34,623 nt of DNA from an uncultured Nostoc sp. (GCF_937863485.1 NZ_CALMFY010000229.1:1-34623), one strand, 5' to 3'; counted from the first letter of the stretch, positions 1-9,058 are shown. Made by a program: numbers and translations. Notes: generated by a model from the sequence alone, not told the origin.

Positions 1-158
1 TCTACTACTCCCAAGGCAGATACAGCGAAGCTGAACCCCTTTTCATCCAAGCTTTAGATATTTTAGAGCCTTGGTTAGGTGCAAATCATCCTAATACTGT
101 TACTGTGCGTGGAAATTTGGCAGATTTACGCGATCGCCTTTCCTCAAATCAAGAATAG
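1..158 (+). CDS. TPR-repeat protein, C-terminal end (partial)
   Basis: The reading frame is open from base 3 to a TAG at 156-158 and encodes about 51 residues. The motif YYSQGRYSEAEPLFIQAL followed by GANHPNTVTVRGNLADL is the kinesin-light-chain type of TPR, common at the ends of cyanobacterial NB-ARC or CHAT-domain proteins. Only the last repeat and a short tail are visible, so the effector domain is unknown. The protein at the other end of the window carries the same kind of TPR. Confidence 0.75.
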   Translation, partial: YYSQGRYSEAEPLFIQALDILEPWLGANHPNTVTVRGNLADLRDRLSSNQE

Positions 159-252
159 GCAAGTTTTGTGCAAAGCGTATCAAGTTAAAAGTTAGATTTG
201 CGATCGCCTAAATTAAAATTCATATTGAACTAAGTAAAAATCCCTGATTACT

Positions 253-410
253 TACTCAAAAGCAGCTTTTAGTTTCACATTTTGGTGTTTTCCGCAAGCA
301 AAAGAAGCTTTTACATACTCAAAAGCAGCTTTTAGTTTCACATTTTAGTGTTTTCCGCAAGCAAAAGCAGCTTTTACTTTCTCATTTTGGTGTTTTCGGC
401 AAGCAAAATA
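253..410. repeat. 63-bp direct tandem repeat, about 2.5 copies
   Basis: Units begin at 253 and 316 (TACTCAAAAGCAGC...), with a partial third copy from about 366 to 410. Each unit contains the alternating blocks AGCAGCTTTTA and GTTTTCCGCAAGC. The array occupies most of the 420-bp spacer before the GH32 gene. No gene is visible in the spacer. Confidence 0.8.
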
Positions 411-578
411 AAGTCCAAATTGTTAGGAGTTATTAATTTTTAGAAGAGTGGAAGCTTTGTTTGCTGGATTAAATTTTACTATGAAAATTTAAAACTATAT
501 AATGCATCCATTCACTTCCTTGCGTCAAGGTGGTGAAGTTTCAGCCGGAATTGTAGGGATATTCTTTGGAGAAGAGTG

Positions 579-2672
579 ATGAAGGTGCGTATTGTTTCTA
601 TGCTCTATGCGACCGCAGCTTTGTTGATTTTTCCTGCTCCTGCTCGGTCTGCGATCGAAAAGGTTGTTGGAGGTGGTGGTGTTCATCAAGGTGAAACACG
701 TCGTATTACTGTCATAGGAGATGGGATTGATTTTGCGACTTCGGTCGCTTCCTCAGATGCACGAATTGGTGTCAGGCTTCTTAGTAAGAAAGGAATTGCA
801 CAGGGTAGAGCCAAAGGGCAGGTTGTACTGGAAGTTGCTGTGTCTCTCGATGTTCCTAAAGATCAGAATTTTAACCTGACGGTTCAAATCGCCCCAAACC
901 TTTATTACTCCAAGGGAGGTTCTGAAACGGTTCGGCTGAATGTGCAGGCATATCCCAACAGTTCATGGAGACCTTTGTTTCATTTTGCCCCCTCATGGGG
1001 ATGGATGAATGATCCCAACGGTCTTGTCTACGTAAATGGGACGTACCATCTCTATTATCAAGCAGTTCCGTTCTCCCGGGATAATGGAGGTCAACTAAAC
1101 TGGGGACATGCGGTTAGCACTGATTTGGTTCACTGGTCTGGGCGCAGAGACGCTATGTTCAATCCGCCGATGGATCTTCTTGGCAGTAGTGACGATCAAA
1201 ATCAAGTCTGGTCTCCCTTTTCGGGGTCGGCTGTAGTCGTTAGTGGTGAAGCTGCAAAACAGTCATCCTGCGACTGCTCAAACCTTTGTGTTGCTTCCAT
1301 ATTCACGAAGAACACTCCGATTATCACCCTCCAGGATCAATGGCTTGCTGCTAGCTGCGATGGAGGCGAATCCTTTAAAGCACCGGAGAGTGTATTGCCT
1401 AACTTGACACCTCCGAAACCAGATTTTCGAGATCCGAAGGTATTCCCCTATAAGGGGCGCTGGATCATGGTATTAGCTGTTGGAGACAAAATCGAGCTTT
1501 ACGAGTCTGCGAATCTCAAACAGTGGAATCTCCTGTCCTCTCTCCCGCTCTACAGCAGCCTCACCACTTTAGGCCCTTTTGTCGAAACCCCAGATTTGAT
1601 TGAGTTACCCGTGAGCAATTCAAAGACTAACGAAACCAAGTGGGTGCTGACCTATAGCGAAGGGTTCCTCCCGCCCGTGGCCTGCCAGGGTTTTCGAGAC
1701 AGTACCGGAATGCCGCTCACTGCCCCTGCCCTGAAAAAGCAATGTGAAAGGTCACGAAATTTTACCTCACGTAGTCTCTATATCATCGGCGAATTTGATG
1801 GTAAGCAGTTCAAGCAGGAGTCACAGCCTCGACTTTTAGATTTTGGGTCAGATTTTTATGCACCTCAAACCTGGTCTAACACTCCAGGACGACGAATCTT
1901 AGCGGCCTGGCAAAATAATTGGCATTACGCCCACCAAGTTCCAACAACGCCTTGGCGAGGACACTTGAGCATTCCGCGAGATTTGGGGCTGATTAGAGAT
2001 AATGGCACCTATTGGCTGACTCAAACTCCAGTTCAAGAACTAGCGGCTTTAAGAAATTCTGCGCTTGGGCGTGTTACTCGGCTACGGGATAAACCCCTGA
2101 CCAACAGGACACCAGATGAACTGAAGAATTTTCGTTCCACGGCATTCGATGCTGACCTAGCAATTGATGTCGCGGGTTTGCCCAAAGTCAACTCCCAAAT
2201 CAAGATTCAGCTTCGAGCGGGTGATACAGGGCAAGGAATGGTGTTGACATGGCGACGTACTGGTGCTGACAAGGGAGAGCTATCACTAACGCGCTCTGCT
2301 TCTGAAGCGGGTGGTTCGACTTCAGAATTAACTCAACAAGAGTCTGGGTTTATCGGTCAATGGTTGTCTACCTCTGTTCCGCTTGCAGCACCAATAGTTC
2401 AGCGACTCATGTCAGGTTCAAAGAACGCCCAACCCAGTACAAGATCGCAGATCGCTCAGGTGCCTGTTGTGGTATCTGGTAAGAATAATAGCATCTTAAA
2501 ACTTCGGATTCTCGTGGATCGAAGTTCGGTAGAAGTGTTTGCCGGCGATGGACGAATCGTGTTAAGCGGTTTATTCTTTCCTGATGCATCCAATAAACAG
2601 TTCAAAATGTATACAACAGGGGGAAATGCAAAGTTAGTGAGCTTGACTATATATCCGTTCAGTAATGACTGA
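579..2672 (+). CDS. Secreted GH32 beta-fructosidase (levanase/inulinase/invertase type)
   Basis: This is predicted to release fructose from sucrose or fructans outside the cytoplasm. ATG 579 is preferred over GTG 576 because GGAG at 568-571 is 7 nt upstream. The 697-residue product starts with a signal peptide (hydrophobic stretch MLYATAALLIF, likely cleavage after PARS). An all-beta N-terminal region of about 100 residues follows, then the GH32 propeller with WMNDPNG (nucleophile D145), RDPKVF (transition-state stabiliser D285) and ETPDLIEL (acid/base E336). The C-terminal beta-sandwich contains DRSSVEVFAGDG. The family usually has EC(P) at the acid/base site, but Thr replaces Cys here. The gene contains no GCGATCGC site, unlike lysC nearby, which hints at acquisition from outside. 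The exact substrate cannot be read from sequence. Confidence 0.9.
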   Translation: MKVRIVSMLYATAALLIFPAPARSAIEKVVGGGGVHQGETRRITVIGDGIDFATSVASSDARIGVRLLSKKGIAQGRAKGQVVLEVAVSLDVPKDQNFNLTVQIAPNLYYSKGGSETVRLNVQAYPNSSWRPLFHFAPSWGWMNDPNGLVYVNGTYHLYYQAVPFSRDNGGQLNWGHAVSTDLVHWSGRRDAMFNPPMDLLGSSDDQNQVWSPFSGSAVVVSGEAAKQSSCDCSNLCVASIFTKNTPIITLQDQWLAASCDGGESFKAPESVLPNLTPPKPDFRDPKVFPYKGRWIMVLAVGDKIELYESANLKQWNLLSSLPLYSSLTTLGPFVETPDLIELPVSNSKTNETKWVLTYSEGFLPPVACQGFRDSTGMPLTAPALKKQCERSRNFTSRSLYIIGEFDGKQFKQESQPRLLDFGSDFYAPQTWSNTPGRRILAAWQNNWHYAHQVPTTPWRGHLSIPRDLGLIRDNGTYWLTQTPVQELAALRNSALGRVTRLRDKPLTNRTPDELKNFRSTAFDADLAIDVAGLPKVNSQIKIQLRAGDTGQGMVLTWRRTGADKGELSLTRSASEAGGSTSELTQQESGFIGQWLSTSVPLAAPIVQRLMSGSKNAQPSTRSQIAQVPVVVSGKNNSILKLRILVDRSSVEVFAGDGRIVLSGLFFPDASNKQFKMYTTGGNAKLVSLTIYPFSND

Positions 2673-2713
2673 TGATTTCATATAACGACTGCAAACTGAA
2701 CTTCATCTATGTT

Positions 2714-2858
2714 GAGAACTGTAGTTTTTGCCCTCACCCTAAATCCCTCTCCCAAGTAGGGAGAGGGACTTCTTTCTAGCTCCCCTTCTCCCATTATTGG
2801 GAGAAGGGGCTGGGGGATGAGGGTTTTTTCTGTTCATATGGAAAGAACTACAGTTTTC
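2714..2858. repeat. MITE-like inverted-repeat element
   Basis: The outer arms GAGAACTGTAGTT (2714-2726) and AACTACAGTTTTC (2846-2858) are inverted. They enclose two GC-rich hairpins built from CCCTCTCCC/GGGAGAGGG and CCCCTTCTCCC/GGGAGAAGGGG. It lies just after the GH32 stop codon and could end its transcript, but it looks like a dispersed repeat. Confidence 0.6.
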
Positions 2859-2984
2859 AAGGTGGACGCTGTTTAATCAACCATCAGTGCAGGGCAAATG
2901 CATCATATCAACAAGAAGATTTTATTCTCAATCGGCTGGAAAGTAATTGTATTAATCGCCGCTTATTCACATAAATTTAGTAAC

Positions 2985-3075
2985 GCCGATAGCGTTCGCG
3001 CAGCGTCTCGTAGAGAAGCGTTAGCGAGTCTTCTCCCAAGGGGAGACGCCAAGGGCGAACGAGCGTCATAGCCCG
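2985..3075. repeat. GC-rich palindromic dispersed repeat cluster
   Basis: The stretch contains GTTCGCGCAGCGTCTCG, TAGAGAAGCGTTAGCGAG and TCTTCTCCCAAGGGGAGACG. These are overlapping palindromic blocks of a type scattered through Nostoc-like genomes. Related blocks occur at 10391-10421 and 25681-25760. No gene is seen between 2859 and 3218. Confidence 0.65.
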
Positions 3076-3150
3076 TCGTAGACATCGCTTTAAGTTTTAG
3101 AAACTAAACCAAACGAGAAATGCCGATTTTGTCGTTGGTTCTTAACCTTC

Positions 3151-3242
3151 AGGACTTACGCACAGGTAATGGAAAATCGAACCGCAGAGTCCGCAGAGGG
3201 CACGGAGAAATAAGAGTTTCAGAGAGTTCTTGCGTAAGTCCT
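3151..3242 (+). repeat. MITE-like repeat with AGGACTTACGCA ends, copy A
   Basis: The 92-bp element is bounded by AGGACTTACGCA and TGCGTAAGTCCT as terminal inverted repeats. Its core reads CGAACCGCAGAG...CACGGAGAAATAAGAG. Three more copies lie at 10351-10462, 14891-14981 (inverted) and 20995-21085. It overlaps the end of a DUF433-like fragment on the minus strand. Confidence 0.85.
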
Positions 3243-3464
3243 AACCTTGTTTGCGATCGAGAGTAATTTAGATGCGTTTGCCCTGACTGCTAGAGGCGAT
3301 CGCTTTTCTTTAGAGAAAGTTGTAAAAAAGCTCATCGATTCTTGGTAACGCTGCTCACGCCATGTTGCCAGACGTGACAGATAAGCTGCGATATTGGCGG
3401 GATTATGGAGATAGTAAGTAATAGTAGCGTGAATTTGCTCCAAACTCAAACTAGATATATTAAA
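3219..3464 (-). pseudogene. DUF433-like antitoxin fragment
   Basis: The minus-strand frame reads SLEQIHATITYYLHNPANIA followed by AAYLSRLATWREQRYQ, which resembles the C-terminal half of DUF433-type small proteins often found near toxin-like genes. A stop codon lies only a few codons upstream of a TTG at 3449, so the N-terminal half is missing. The 3' end runs into MITE copy A. It looks truncated at both ends. It abuts the divergent Uma2 gene. Confidence 0.45.
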
Positions 3465-3466
3465 CT

Positions 3467-4036
3467 ATGATAGCCTCGCCCCAACAAAACTACGTCACCG
3501 TTGAAGAATACCTCCAAGTGGAGGAACAGAGCAATATCAAGCATGAATATATAGACGGCTACATTTACGCAATGGCTGGAGCGCTAGATCCACACGTTAC
3601 CATTGCTCTTAACCTGGCATCTTTCCTCCGTAATCATCTGCGCGGCTCTGGAAGGCGTGTTTACATCGCTGACATGAAAGCCAGAATTGAATCTCTAAAT
3701 CGCTTTTATTATCCCGATGTGATGGTTACTTGCGATCGACGAGATCAAGAAACGCCAGGTTATAAAAGATTTCCCTGTTTAATTGTCGAAGTTTTATCTA
3801 ATTCTACTGAAGCCTTTGACCGGGGCGACAAATTCGCTGATTATCAAACCCTGGAAAGTCTGCAAGAATATGTTTTAATTAATACAAAGCGTCAACGAGT
3901 TGAGTGTTTTCGACGCAATGAGCAAGGGTTGTGGGTTTTACAATCCTACACAGCAGAACATGAATCATTTCGACTCAACAGCGTGGATTTTGAGGAAACA
4001 ATGGCAGCACTCTACGAAGATGTAGTTTTTGAATAA
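3467..4036 (+). CDS. Uma2 family (DUF820) putative nuclease
   Basis: The 189-residue protein is full length for the Uma2 family, which has a PD-(D/E)XK-like restriction endonuclease fold and is hugely expanded in cyanobacteria. Visible family features are VTVEEYL at the N-terminus, KHEYIDG (E27), YYPDVMV (P83-D84), LIVEVLS (E108), RGDKFADY (K122) and EYVLIN. The biological role of Uma2 proteins is not established; many are thought to derive from mobile elements. The ATG at 3467 has no clear ribosome binding site. The gene stands alone, back to back with a decayed minus-strand fragment. Confidence 0.9.
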   Translation: MIASPQQNYVTVEEYLQVEEQSNIKHEYIDGYIYAMAGALDPHVTIALNLASFLRNHLRGSGRRVYIADMKARIESLNRFYYPDVMVTCDRRDQETPGYKRFPCLIVEVLSNSTEAFDRGDKFADYQTLESLQEYVLINTKRQRVECFRRNEQGLWVLQSYTAEHESFRLNSVDFEETMAALYEDVVFE

Positions 4037-4158
4037 TCTAATTATGATGGGGCATTCGCCGCGATATTTAGTAAACTATATAACTGATAAGCCTTGAAGG
4101 CTTCCTTACCAGGCGGAAGCGTTGATGAAAGCAGGCACAATTGATTAAATAAAAAGTT

Positions 4159-6042
4159 ATGGCGCTCATAGTTCAGAAATACGGTGGTACATCTGTCGGT
4201 TCAGTCGAACGGATTCAAGCTGTTGCACAGCGTGTTTATAAAACTGTTAAAGCTGGAAACTCTATTGTCGTAGTGGTTTCGGCAATGGGCAAAACCACCG
4301 ATGGACTCGTCAAACTAGCTACTGAAATTTCTCCAAATCCTAACCGCCGGGAAATGGATATGCTGCTTTCTACTGGCGAACAAGTAACGATCGCCTTACT
4401 CAGTATGGCATTGCAGGAACTCGGACAGCCTGCAATCTCGATGACTGGCGCTCAGGTAGGAATTGTTACTGAAGCAGAACACAGCCGCGCTCGGATTTTG
4501 CATATTGAAACTACTCGCCTAACTCGCCACATAAATGAAGGTAAAGTAGTTGTAGTAGCTGGCTTCCAAGGCACATCTAGCGCTGGAGAGATGGAAATTA
4601 CGACTTTGGGTCGTGGTGGTTCCGACACTTCGGCGGTGGCGATCGCAGCTGCATTACGAGCAAATTTTTGTGAAATTTATACAGATGTTCCCGGTATTTT
4701 AACTACAGATCCCCGCTTAGTTGCCGAAGCTCAGTTGATGGATGCCATCACCTGCAATGAAATGTTGGAACTAGCTAGCTTGGGCGCAAAAGTGCTACAT
4801 CCCCGCGCTGTGGAAATTGCTCGTAACTATGGTGTTCCCCTTGTAGTTAGGTCTAGCTGGACGGATGACCCCGGTACTTGGGTAACATCAGCTAAACCCC
4901 AAGGGCGATCGCTGATCAATTTAGAAATTGCCCGTCCGGTGGATCATGTAGAATTTGACACTGACCAAGCAAAGGTCGCTTTATTGCGCGTACCTGACAA
5001 ACCAGGCGTAGCAGCAAGGTTATTTGGCGAAATTTCTCGGCAAAAAGTAGACGTAGATTTGATTATTCAGTCAATTCATGAAGGTAACAGTAATGACATT
5101 GCCTTTACGGTCACCACACCAATATTAAAACGGGCAGAAGCAGTAACAGCAGCGATCGCCCCAGCACTCAGGAGTCAATCTAACCCCAAATTTGACGAAG
5201 CCGAGGTAATGGTAGAACATAACATTGCCAAAGTCAGCATCGCAGGCGCAGGAATGATTGGGCGTCCTGGTGTGGCTGCGAAGATGTTCGCCACCTTAGC
5301 AGCAGCTGGGGTGAACATTCAAATGATTTCCACCAGCGAAGTGAAAGTAAGTTGCGTAGTAAATACAGCCGAATGCGATCGCGCCGTCCTAGCACTCTGC
5401 ACCGCCTTTGAGATCGAAGCAAAAAGCGGAGAACTTCTAACTCCTAACCCTTGTACAGACGCGATTAATCGCGTCTCTCCTGCTAACCCCTATACAGACG
5501 CGATTAATCGCGTCTCTCCTCACTCCTCCCCCACTCCTCCCGTTCGCGGCGTTGCTTTAGATTTGAACCAAGCGCGTCTTGCTATTCGCCAATTGCTAGA
5601 TCGTCCGGGGATGGCGGCGAAGCTGTTTGGACTATTAGCGCAACATAATATCAGCGTTGATATGATTATCCAATCTCAGCGCTGTCGAGTAATTGATGGT
5701 GTTCCCAGGCGGGATATTGCCTTCACAATCTCGCGGCTGGATGGGGAAAATGCAAAACAAATGCTCACCCAAGTAGCGGCAGAATTAGGATGGGGTGAAG
5801 TTGTTTTAGATAGTGCGATCGCTAAGGTGAGTATTGTCGGTGCAGGTATGGTAGGACAACCAGGTGTCGCCGCTAAAATGTTTGAAGCTTTAGCCCAACA
5901 ACAAATTAATATTCAAATGATTGCCACTTCAGAAATCAAAATTAGTTGTGTCGTGGCGCAAGAGCAAGGTGTTAAAGCTTTGCAAGCCATTCATGCAGCC
6001 TTTGGACTGGCTGGTAGTGAGAAATTTGTCGTGCCAGCGTAA
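4159..6042 (+). CDS. lysC: Aspartate kinase with four ACT domains
   Basis: Phosphorylates L-aspartate, the first step to lysine, threonine, methionine and diaminopimelate. The 627-residue protein starts with KYGGTSVGS (substrate/ATP site) and a kinase domain to about residue 245. Two ACT pairs follow: about 265-425 (VALLRVPDKPGVAARLF and VSIAGAGMIGRPGVAAKMF) and about 465-620 (LLDRPGMAAKLF and VSIVGAGMVGQPGVAAKMF). This duplicated regulatory region is the known cyanobacterial arrangement and suggests feedback control by pathway amino acids. The linker between the pairs (about 428-460) is enlarged by two copies of a palindromic repeat translated as TDAINRVSP (residues 433-441 and 446-454). Several HIP1 sites lie in the gene. 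There is no obvious ribosome binding site before ATG 4159. Confidence 0.96.
   Translation: MALIVQKYGGTSVGSVERIQAVAQRVYKTVKAGNSIVVVVSAMGKTTDGLVKLATEISPNPNRREMDMLLSTGEQVTIALLSMALQELGQPAISMTGAQVGIVTEAEHSRARILHIETTRLTRHINEGKVVVVAGFQGTSSAGEMEITTLGRGGSDTSAVAIAAALRANFCEIYTDVPGILTTDPRLVAEAQLMDAITCNEMLELASLGAKVLHPRAVEIARNYGVPLVVRSSWTDDPGTWVTSAKPQGRSLINLEIARPVDHVEFDTDQAKVALLRVPDKPGVAARLFGEISRQKVDVDLIIQSIHEGNSNDIAFTVTTPILKRAEAVTAAIAPALRSQSNPKFDEAEVMVEHNIAKVSIAGAGMIGRPGVAAKMFATLAAAGVNIQMISTSEVKVSCVVNTAECDRAVLALCTAFEIEAKSGELLTPNPCTDAINRVSPANPYTDAINRVSPHSSPTPPVRGVALDLNQARLAIRQLLDRPGMAAKLFGLLAQHNISVDMIIQSQRCRVIDGVPRRDIAFTISRLDGENAKQMLTQVAAELGWGEVVLDSAIAKVSIVGAGMVGQPGVAAKMFEALAQQQINIQMIATSEIKISCVVAQEQGVKALQAIHAAFGLAGSEKFVVPA
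5457..5515. repeat. Two perfect 20-bp palindromes inside lysC
   Basis: AGACGCGATTAATCGCGTCT occurs at 5457-5476 and again at 5496-5515, each preceded by (T/G)TAC or ATAC and followed by CTCCT. Both copies keep the lysC frame. A one-base variant is found three times at 16017-16111 in an unrelated gene remnant. Confidence 0.9.
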
Positions 6043-6093
6043 AATCTGACTCTAACTCCCTCTTTGTTGTGCGTACAGAGACTATTTTCTGCT

Positions 6094-6272
6094 TGCATTG
6101 CTAATGCATCGACCTGCAATGTTAATGCATCGGCCGCATTGTTAATGTATCGACTTACAATGGCATAACATCGACCTGCAATGGCATAATATCGACTTGC
6201 AATGGCATAATATTGACCTGCAATGGCATAATATCGACTTACAATGGCATAACATCGACCTGTATTGTTAAC
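6094..6272. repeat. 21-bp tandem repeat, about 8.5 units
   Basis: Units follow TGCAATGGCATAATATCGACT with drift: one unit is 20 bp and the first three units have (T)GCATTG(C/T)TAATG. The array fills the spacer after lysC. On the minus strand it is open and would read as YYAIAGR-type heptapeptides, but that frame overlaps the lysC end and has no recognisable domain, so I treat it as non-coding. Confidence 0.85.
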
Positions 6273-6340
6273 GTGAGTTCGATAGATTTGATATGACTCC
6301 TCTCCAAACCTCTCCCCAAAGCAGGGAGAGATTTCTCTCG

Positions 6341-6447
6341 TTCCTATGCTCCGCATAGGAATGGCTGATTAGAGGCTCTGCCTCAAGTTAGATATTGAGT
6401 CAGAGCCTCAATGAATGCATTCCCATTCCCATGTCAGAGCATGGGAA
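6341..6447. repeat. Cluster of three hairpins
   Basis: TTCCTATGC-TCC-GCATAGGAA (6341-6361), a long stem of GAGGCTCTG plus CTCAA pairing with TTGAG plus CAGAGCCTC (6372-6409), and TTCCCATG-TCAGAG-CATGGGAA (6426-6447) follow one another. They resemble dispersed Nostoc palindromes. No T-tract follows any of them, so a terminator role is not supported. Confidence 0.7.
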
Positions 6448-6588
6448 CGAGGGAACGAGGGAAGCCTGATTAAGCTAGGTTTTTAGAACTTGTGTGTCCA
6501 CCGTAGCCTACAAAGAGAGGGAGGCTAGGTGGGAGAGGTTCCTCGAACTACGCCGTAGCAGTCTACACATTTATCTGATTTTTAATTT

Positions 6589-6616
6589 TTAACATTAATA
6601 ACACCTAAGCTATAAT
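6589..6616 (+). promoter_or_regulatory. Sigma70-like promoter for the kinase/TPR gene
   Basis: TTAACA (6589-6594) and TATAAT (6611-6616) are separated by 16 bp. The -35 differs from TTGACA at one position and the -10 is perfect. The predicted start of transcription is about 25 nt before ATG 6647. Confidence 0.5.
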
Positions 6617-6646
6617 CAAACAATTTATAAAACTATATTTATATTG

Positions 6647-8695
6647 ATGAATAGTCATTTCTTAGATGGACGTTATCGAATACTAAAAGTTCTCAATGAT
6701 CGTGAAAAGGGGAAAACATATCTAGTTGAAGATGTTAATCTTCCTGGCAGCCAATTTGTAGTAAAGCAGTTATGTCCGCATAGTAGCAATCCTCAAACTT
6801 TAACCATCCTGCGTCGCTTGTTTGCCAGTAAGACAGCAACTTTAGAAAAACTAGGACAGGAACACAAGAAAATTCAAAAGTTAATTGCTTGTTTTGAAGA
6901 AAATGAAAAATTCTATATAGTCCAAGAATTTATCCCCGGTAATCCTTTAACTAATGAAATTATCCAGGGACAACCTCTGAGCGAAGACCAAGTTATTCTT
7001 CTTTTATCAGAGATATTAGAAATTTTGAGGATTGTACATAGTTATGGGATAATTCATCAGGATATTAAACCAGCAAATATTATTCGTCGTGAGTCAGATA
7101 AAAAGTTAGTTTTAGTTGATTTTGCTATTGTTAACGAAGCCATTACTAAAACCGTTGATAATCTCGAATATATGCCTAGAGAACAAGTTAACGGCAACCT
7201 CAAATACAACAGCGATATATATGCTTTAGGTATAGTTGCGATCGCAGCACTTCTAGGTTTACCAGCAAAGGAAATATCTCAACTGCAAAGTCAGAAAAAT
7301 AAGCTAACAGGTGAAATAGTTTGGCGTCACAAAAATATAAAAATTAACAGAAAATTAGCAAAAATTCTTAATAGGATGGTGCGTTTTGACTATCGTAAGC
7401 GCTACCAGTATGCGACCGAAGTTTTAGACGATCTGAAAAATATAACAAATGTTGATCGCGATCAGCAAAAACAGCATGATAAAAAATTATTACTAATTCT
7501 AGCGGGGGTAGCTGGCTGTATCACACTTGGTGTTGGAGCATGGTTTTTGCATTCACTAAAACCTGTAAGTGATGCTCAACAACAATTATATCAAGAAGGA
7601 GTAAATAAATATGACGCAGGAAACTATGAAGGAGCAGTTGAAGATTTCAATCAGGTTATTGAATTAGATCCACATAACGCTTTGGCTTATAATCGGCGAG
7701 GCGATGCTTATTATCGATTAGGAGACTATGAGCAAGCACAAGCAGACTCTAGCCAAGCCATTTTACTCAATCCTCAAGATGCTAATGCCTATTTTGACCG
7801 AGGATTTGCTTTTTCTGAATTAAACAAATACAAAGAAGCGATCGCTGACTATACCCAAGCAATTAAGTTAAATTCTGAGAATGGATATGCTTACTATGGC
7901 CGGGGGTTAGCCCGTGCCCAACTCAAGGATAATAAAGGCGCAATTGGAGATTTTAGCAAAGCGATCGCTCTTAAGCCTCAGTATAGCGAAGCCTACTTGC
8001 AGCGAGGGATTCTCCGCCGTCGCCTCAGACAAAGACTTGGAGCAATCCAAGATTTTGATACAGTAATTAAGATTAATCCTAGTGATGCCAAAGCTTATTA
8101 TCAAAGGGGTTTAACTCAATCTCTCAATAAACAAAAATATATAGCGCTTAAAGATTACACGGATGCAATTAGCATCAATCCTAAATACATAGAAGCTTAT
8201 CTTAATCGTGGTGATGTTTACAGTGATCTGGGAGATAAACTCGAAGCTACTGAAGATTACAACGCTATTTTACAGATTGATCCTAAATTTATTGCAGCTT
8301 ATATCCACAGAGGTATTCACCGCTTTTCTTTCGGAGATTATAAAGGCGCTATTGAAGATTACACCGAAGTCCTGAAACTAGATCCTAATAATATAACAGC
8401 TTACAATAACCGTGGTAATGCTTATCTCGAACTGGGAAATAAAAAAGCTGCAAATCAGGATTATTCACGAGCGATCGCCATTAATGCTAACAATGCCTTA
8501 GCCTACTATAACCGAGGTGTGATTCGCACCAAGCAGAAAAATAAACAGGGAGCGATCGCAGATTTCAAAAAAGCTGCAAAACTATTCCAACAGCAAGGAG
8601 AAAAAGATAGTTATCAAGATGCACAGAGAGAAATTGCAATTCTGCAAAATAAGTCAGCACCAGCACCAACTACTCGCCCTAAATCTGGAATATGA
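6647..8695 (+). CDS. Atypical Ser/Thr kinase-like protein with one TM helix and ten TPRs
   Basis: The 682-residue protein has an N-terminal kinase-like domain of about 265 residues, a TM helix at about 281-303 (LLLILAGVAGCITLGVGAWF) and ten consecutive 34-residue TPR units from about 312 to 650. Visible kinase features are VVKQL (K40), HQDIKPAN (D139 in HQD instead of HRD) and VDFAIV (D158 in DFA instead of DFG). YMPREQ stands in place of the usual YMPSEQ/APE, and the glycine-rich loop is poor. The metal-binding and catalytic aspartates remain, so activity is possible but uncertain. The topology suggests TPRs presented on the opposite side of the membrane from the kinase, probably for protein-protein contacts. 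ATG 6647 is chosen over the in-frame TTG at 6644. Confidence 0.88.
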   Translation: MNSHFLDGRYRILKVLNDREKGKTYLVEDVNLPGSQFVVKQLCPHSSNPQTLTILRRLFASKTATLEKLGQEHKKIQKLIACFEENEKFYIVQEFIPGNPLTNEIIQGQPLSEDQVILLLSEILEILRIVHSYGIIHQDIKPANIIRRESDKKLVLVDFAIVNEAITKTVDNLEYMPREQVNGNLKYNSDIYALGIVAIAALLGLPAKEISQLQSQKNKLTGEIVWRHKNIKINRKLAKILNRMVRFDYRKRYQYATEVLDDLKNITNVDRDQQKQHDKKLLLILAGVAGCITLGVGAWFLHSLKPVSDAQQQLYQEGVNKYDAGNYEGAVEDFNQVIELDPHNALAYNRRGDAYYRLGDYEQAQADSSQAILLNPQDANAYFDRGFAFSELNKYKEAIADYTQAIKLNSENGYAYYGRGLARAQLKDNKGAIGDFSKAIALKPQYSEAYLQRGILRRRLRQRLGAIQDFDTVIKINPSDAKAYYQRGLTQSLNKQKYIALKDYTDAISINPKYIEAYLNRGDVYSDLGDKLEATEDYNAILQIDPKFIAAYIHRGIHRFSFGDYKGAIEDYTEVLKLDPNNITAYNNRGNAYLELGNKKAANQDYSRAIAINANNALAYYNRGVIRTKQKNKQGAIADFKKAAKLFQQQGEKDSYQDAQREIAILQNKSAPAPTTRPKSGI

Positions 8696-9058
8696 TTTTT
8701 ATCACGTCAGCGAACATTTACAAAGATTTGCAGATGCTACTTTTAATGATGAAAAAAAACGTAAATCTTGGTTTCAAAAAGCACGCAAAACTTTAAAAAA
8801 AGCTAATGTTTTAAACTTAATAAAGCAGATGAATTTATCATTTCAGCCACTGGAGAGCGTTGTAAAACAACAGTTTCACAGAGAGATTATATTTTAGGTG
8901 CATATGGTGAAGGGCGTTTAAATTACGCTAGGATTTTAGCAAAAAAACTACCTATTGGTAGTGGTGCGATTGAGAGTTTAATCAGACAAGTTGTCAATTT
9001 AATAATGAAGTGTCTTTTGGACTTGGGAAAAATTATTGATGGTGGCTGGGCCAGATAA
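8690..9058 (+). pseudogene. Decayed transposase fragment (ISKra4-like)
   Basis: Two frames together resemble the C-terminal part of an ISKra4-type transposase. YDFYHVSEHLQRFADATF is followed by WFQKARKTLKKANVLNLI in one frame, to about 8897. After a frameshift, GAYGEGRLNYARILAK and LPIGSGAIESLIRQVVNL follow, with a stop at 9056-9058. The N-terminal half and catalytic region are missing and the reading is broken, so this is a relic. It begins right at the stop of the kinase/TPR gene. Confidence 0.65.

Noticed and set aside
6094..6272. CRISPR array
   Set aside because: Units are contiguous 21-bp tandem copies without unique spacers, and there are no cas genes in the window.
5991..6356. Minus-strand 121-codon frame with YYAIAGR heptapeptides
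   Set aside because: It arises from the 21-bp tandem array, overlaps the lysC 3' end and has no non-repeat domain.
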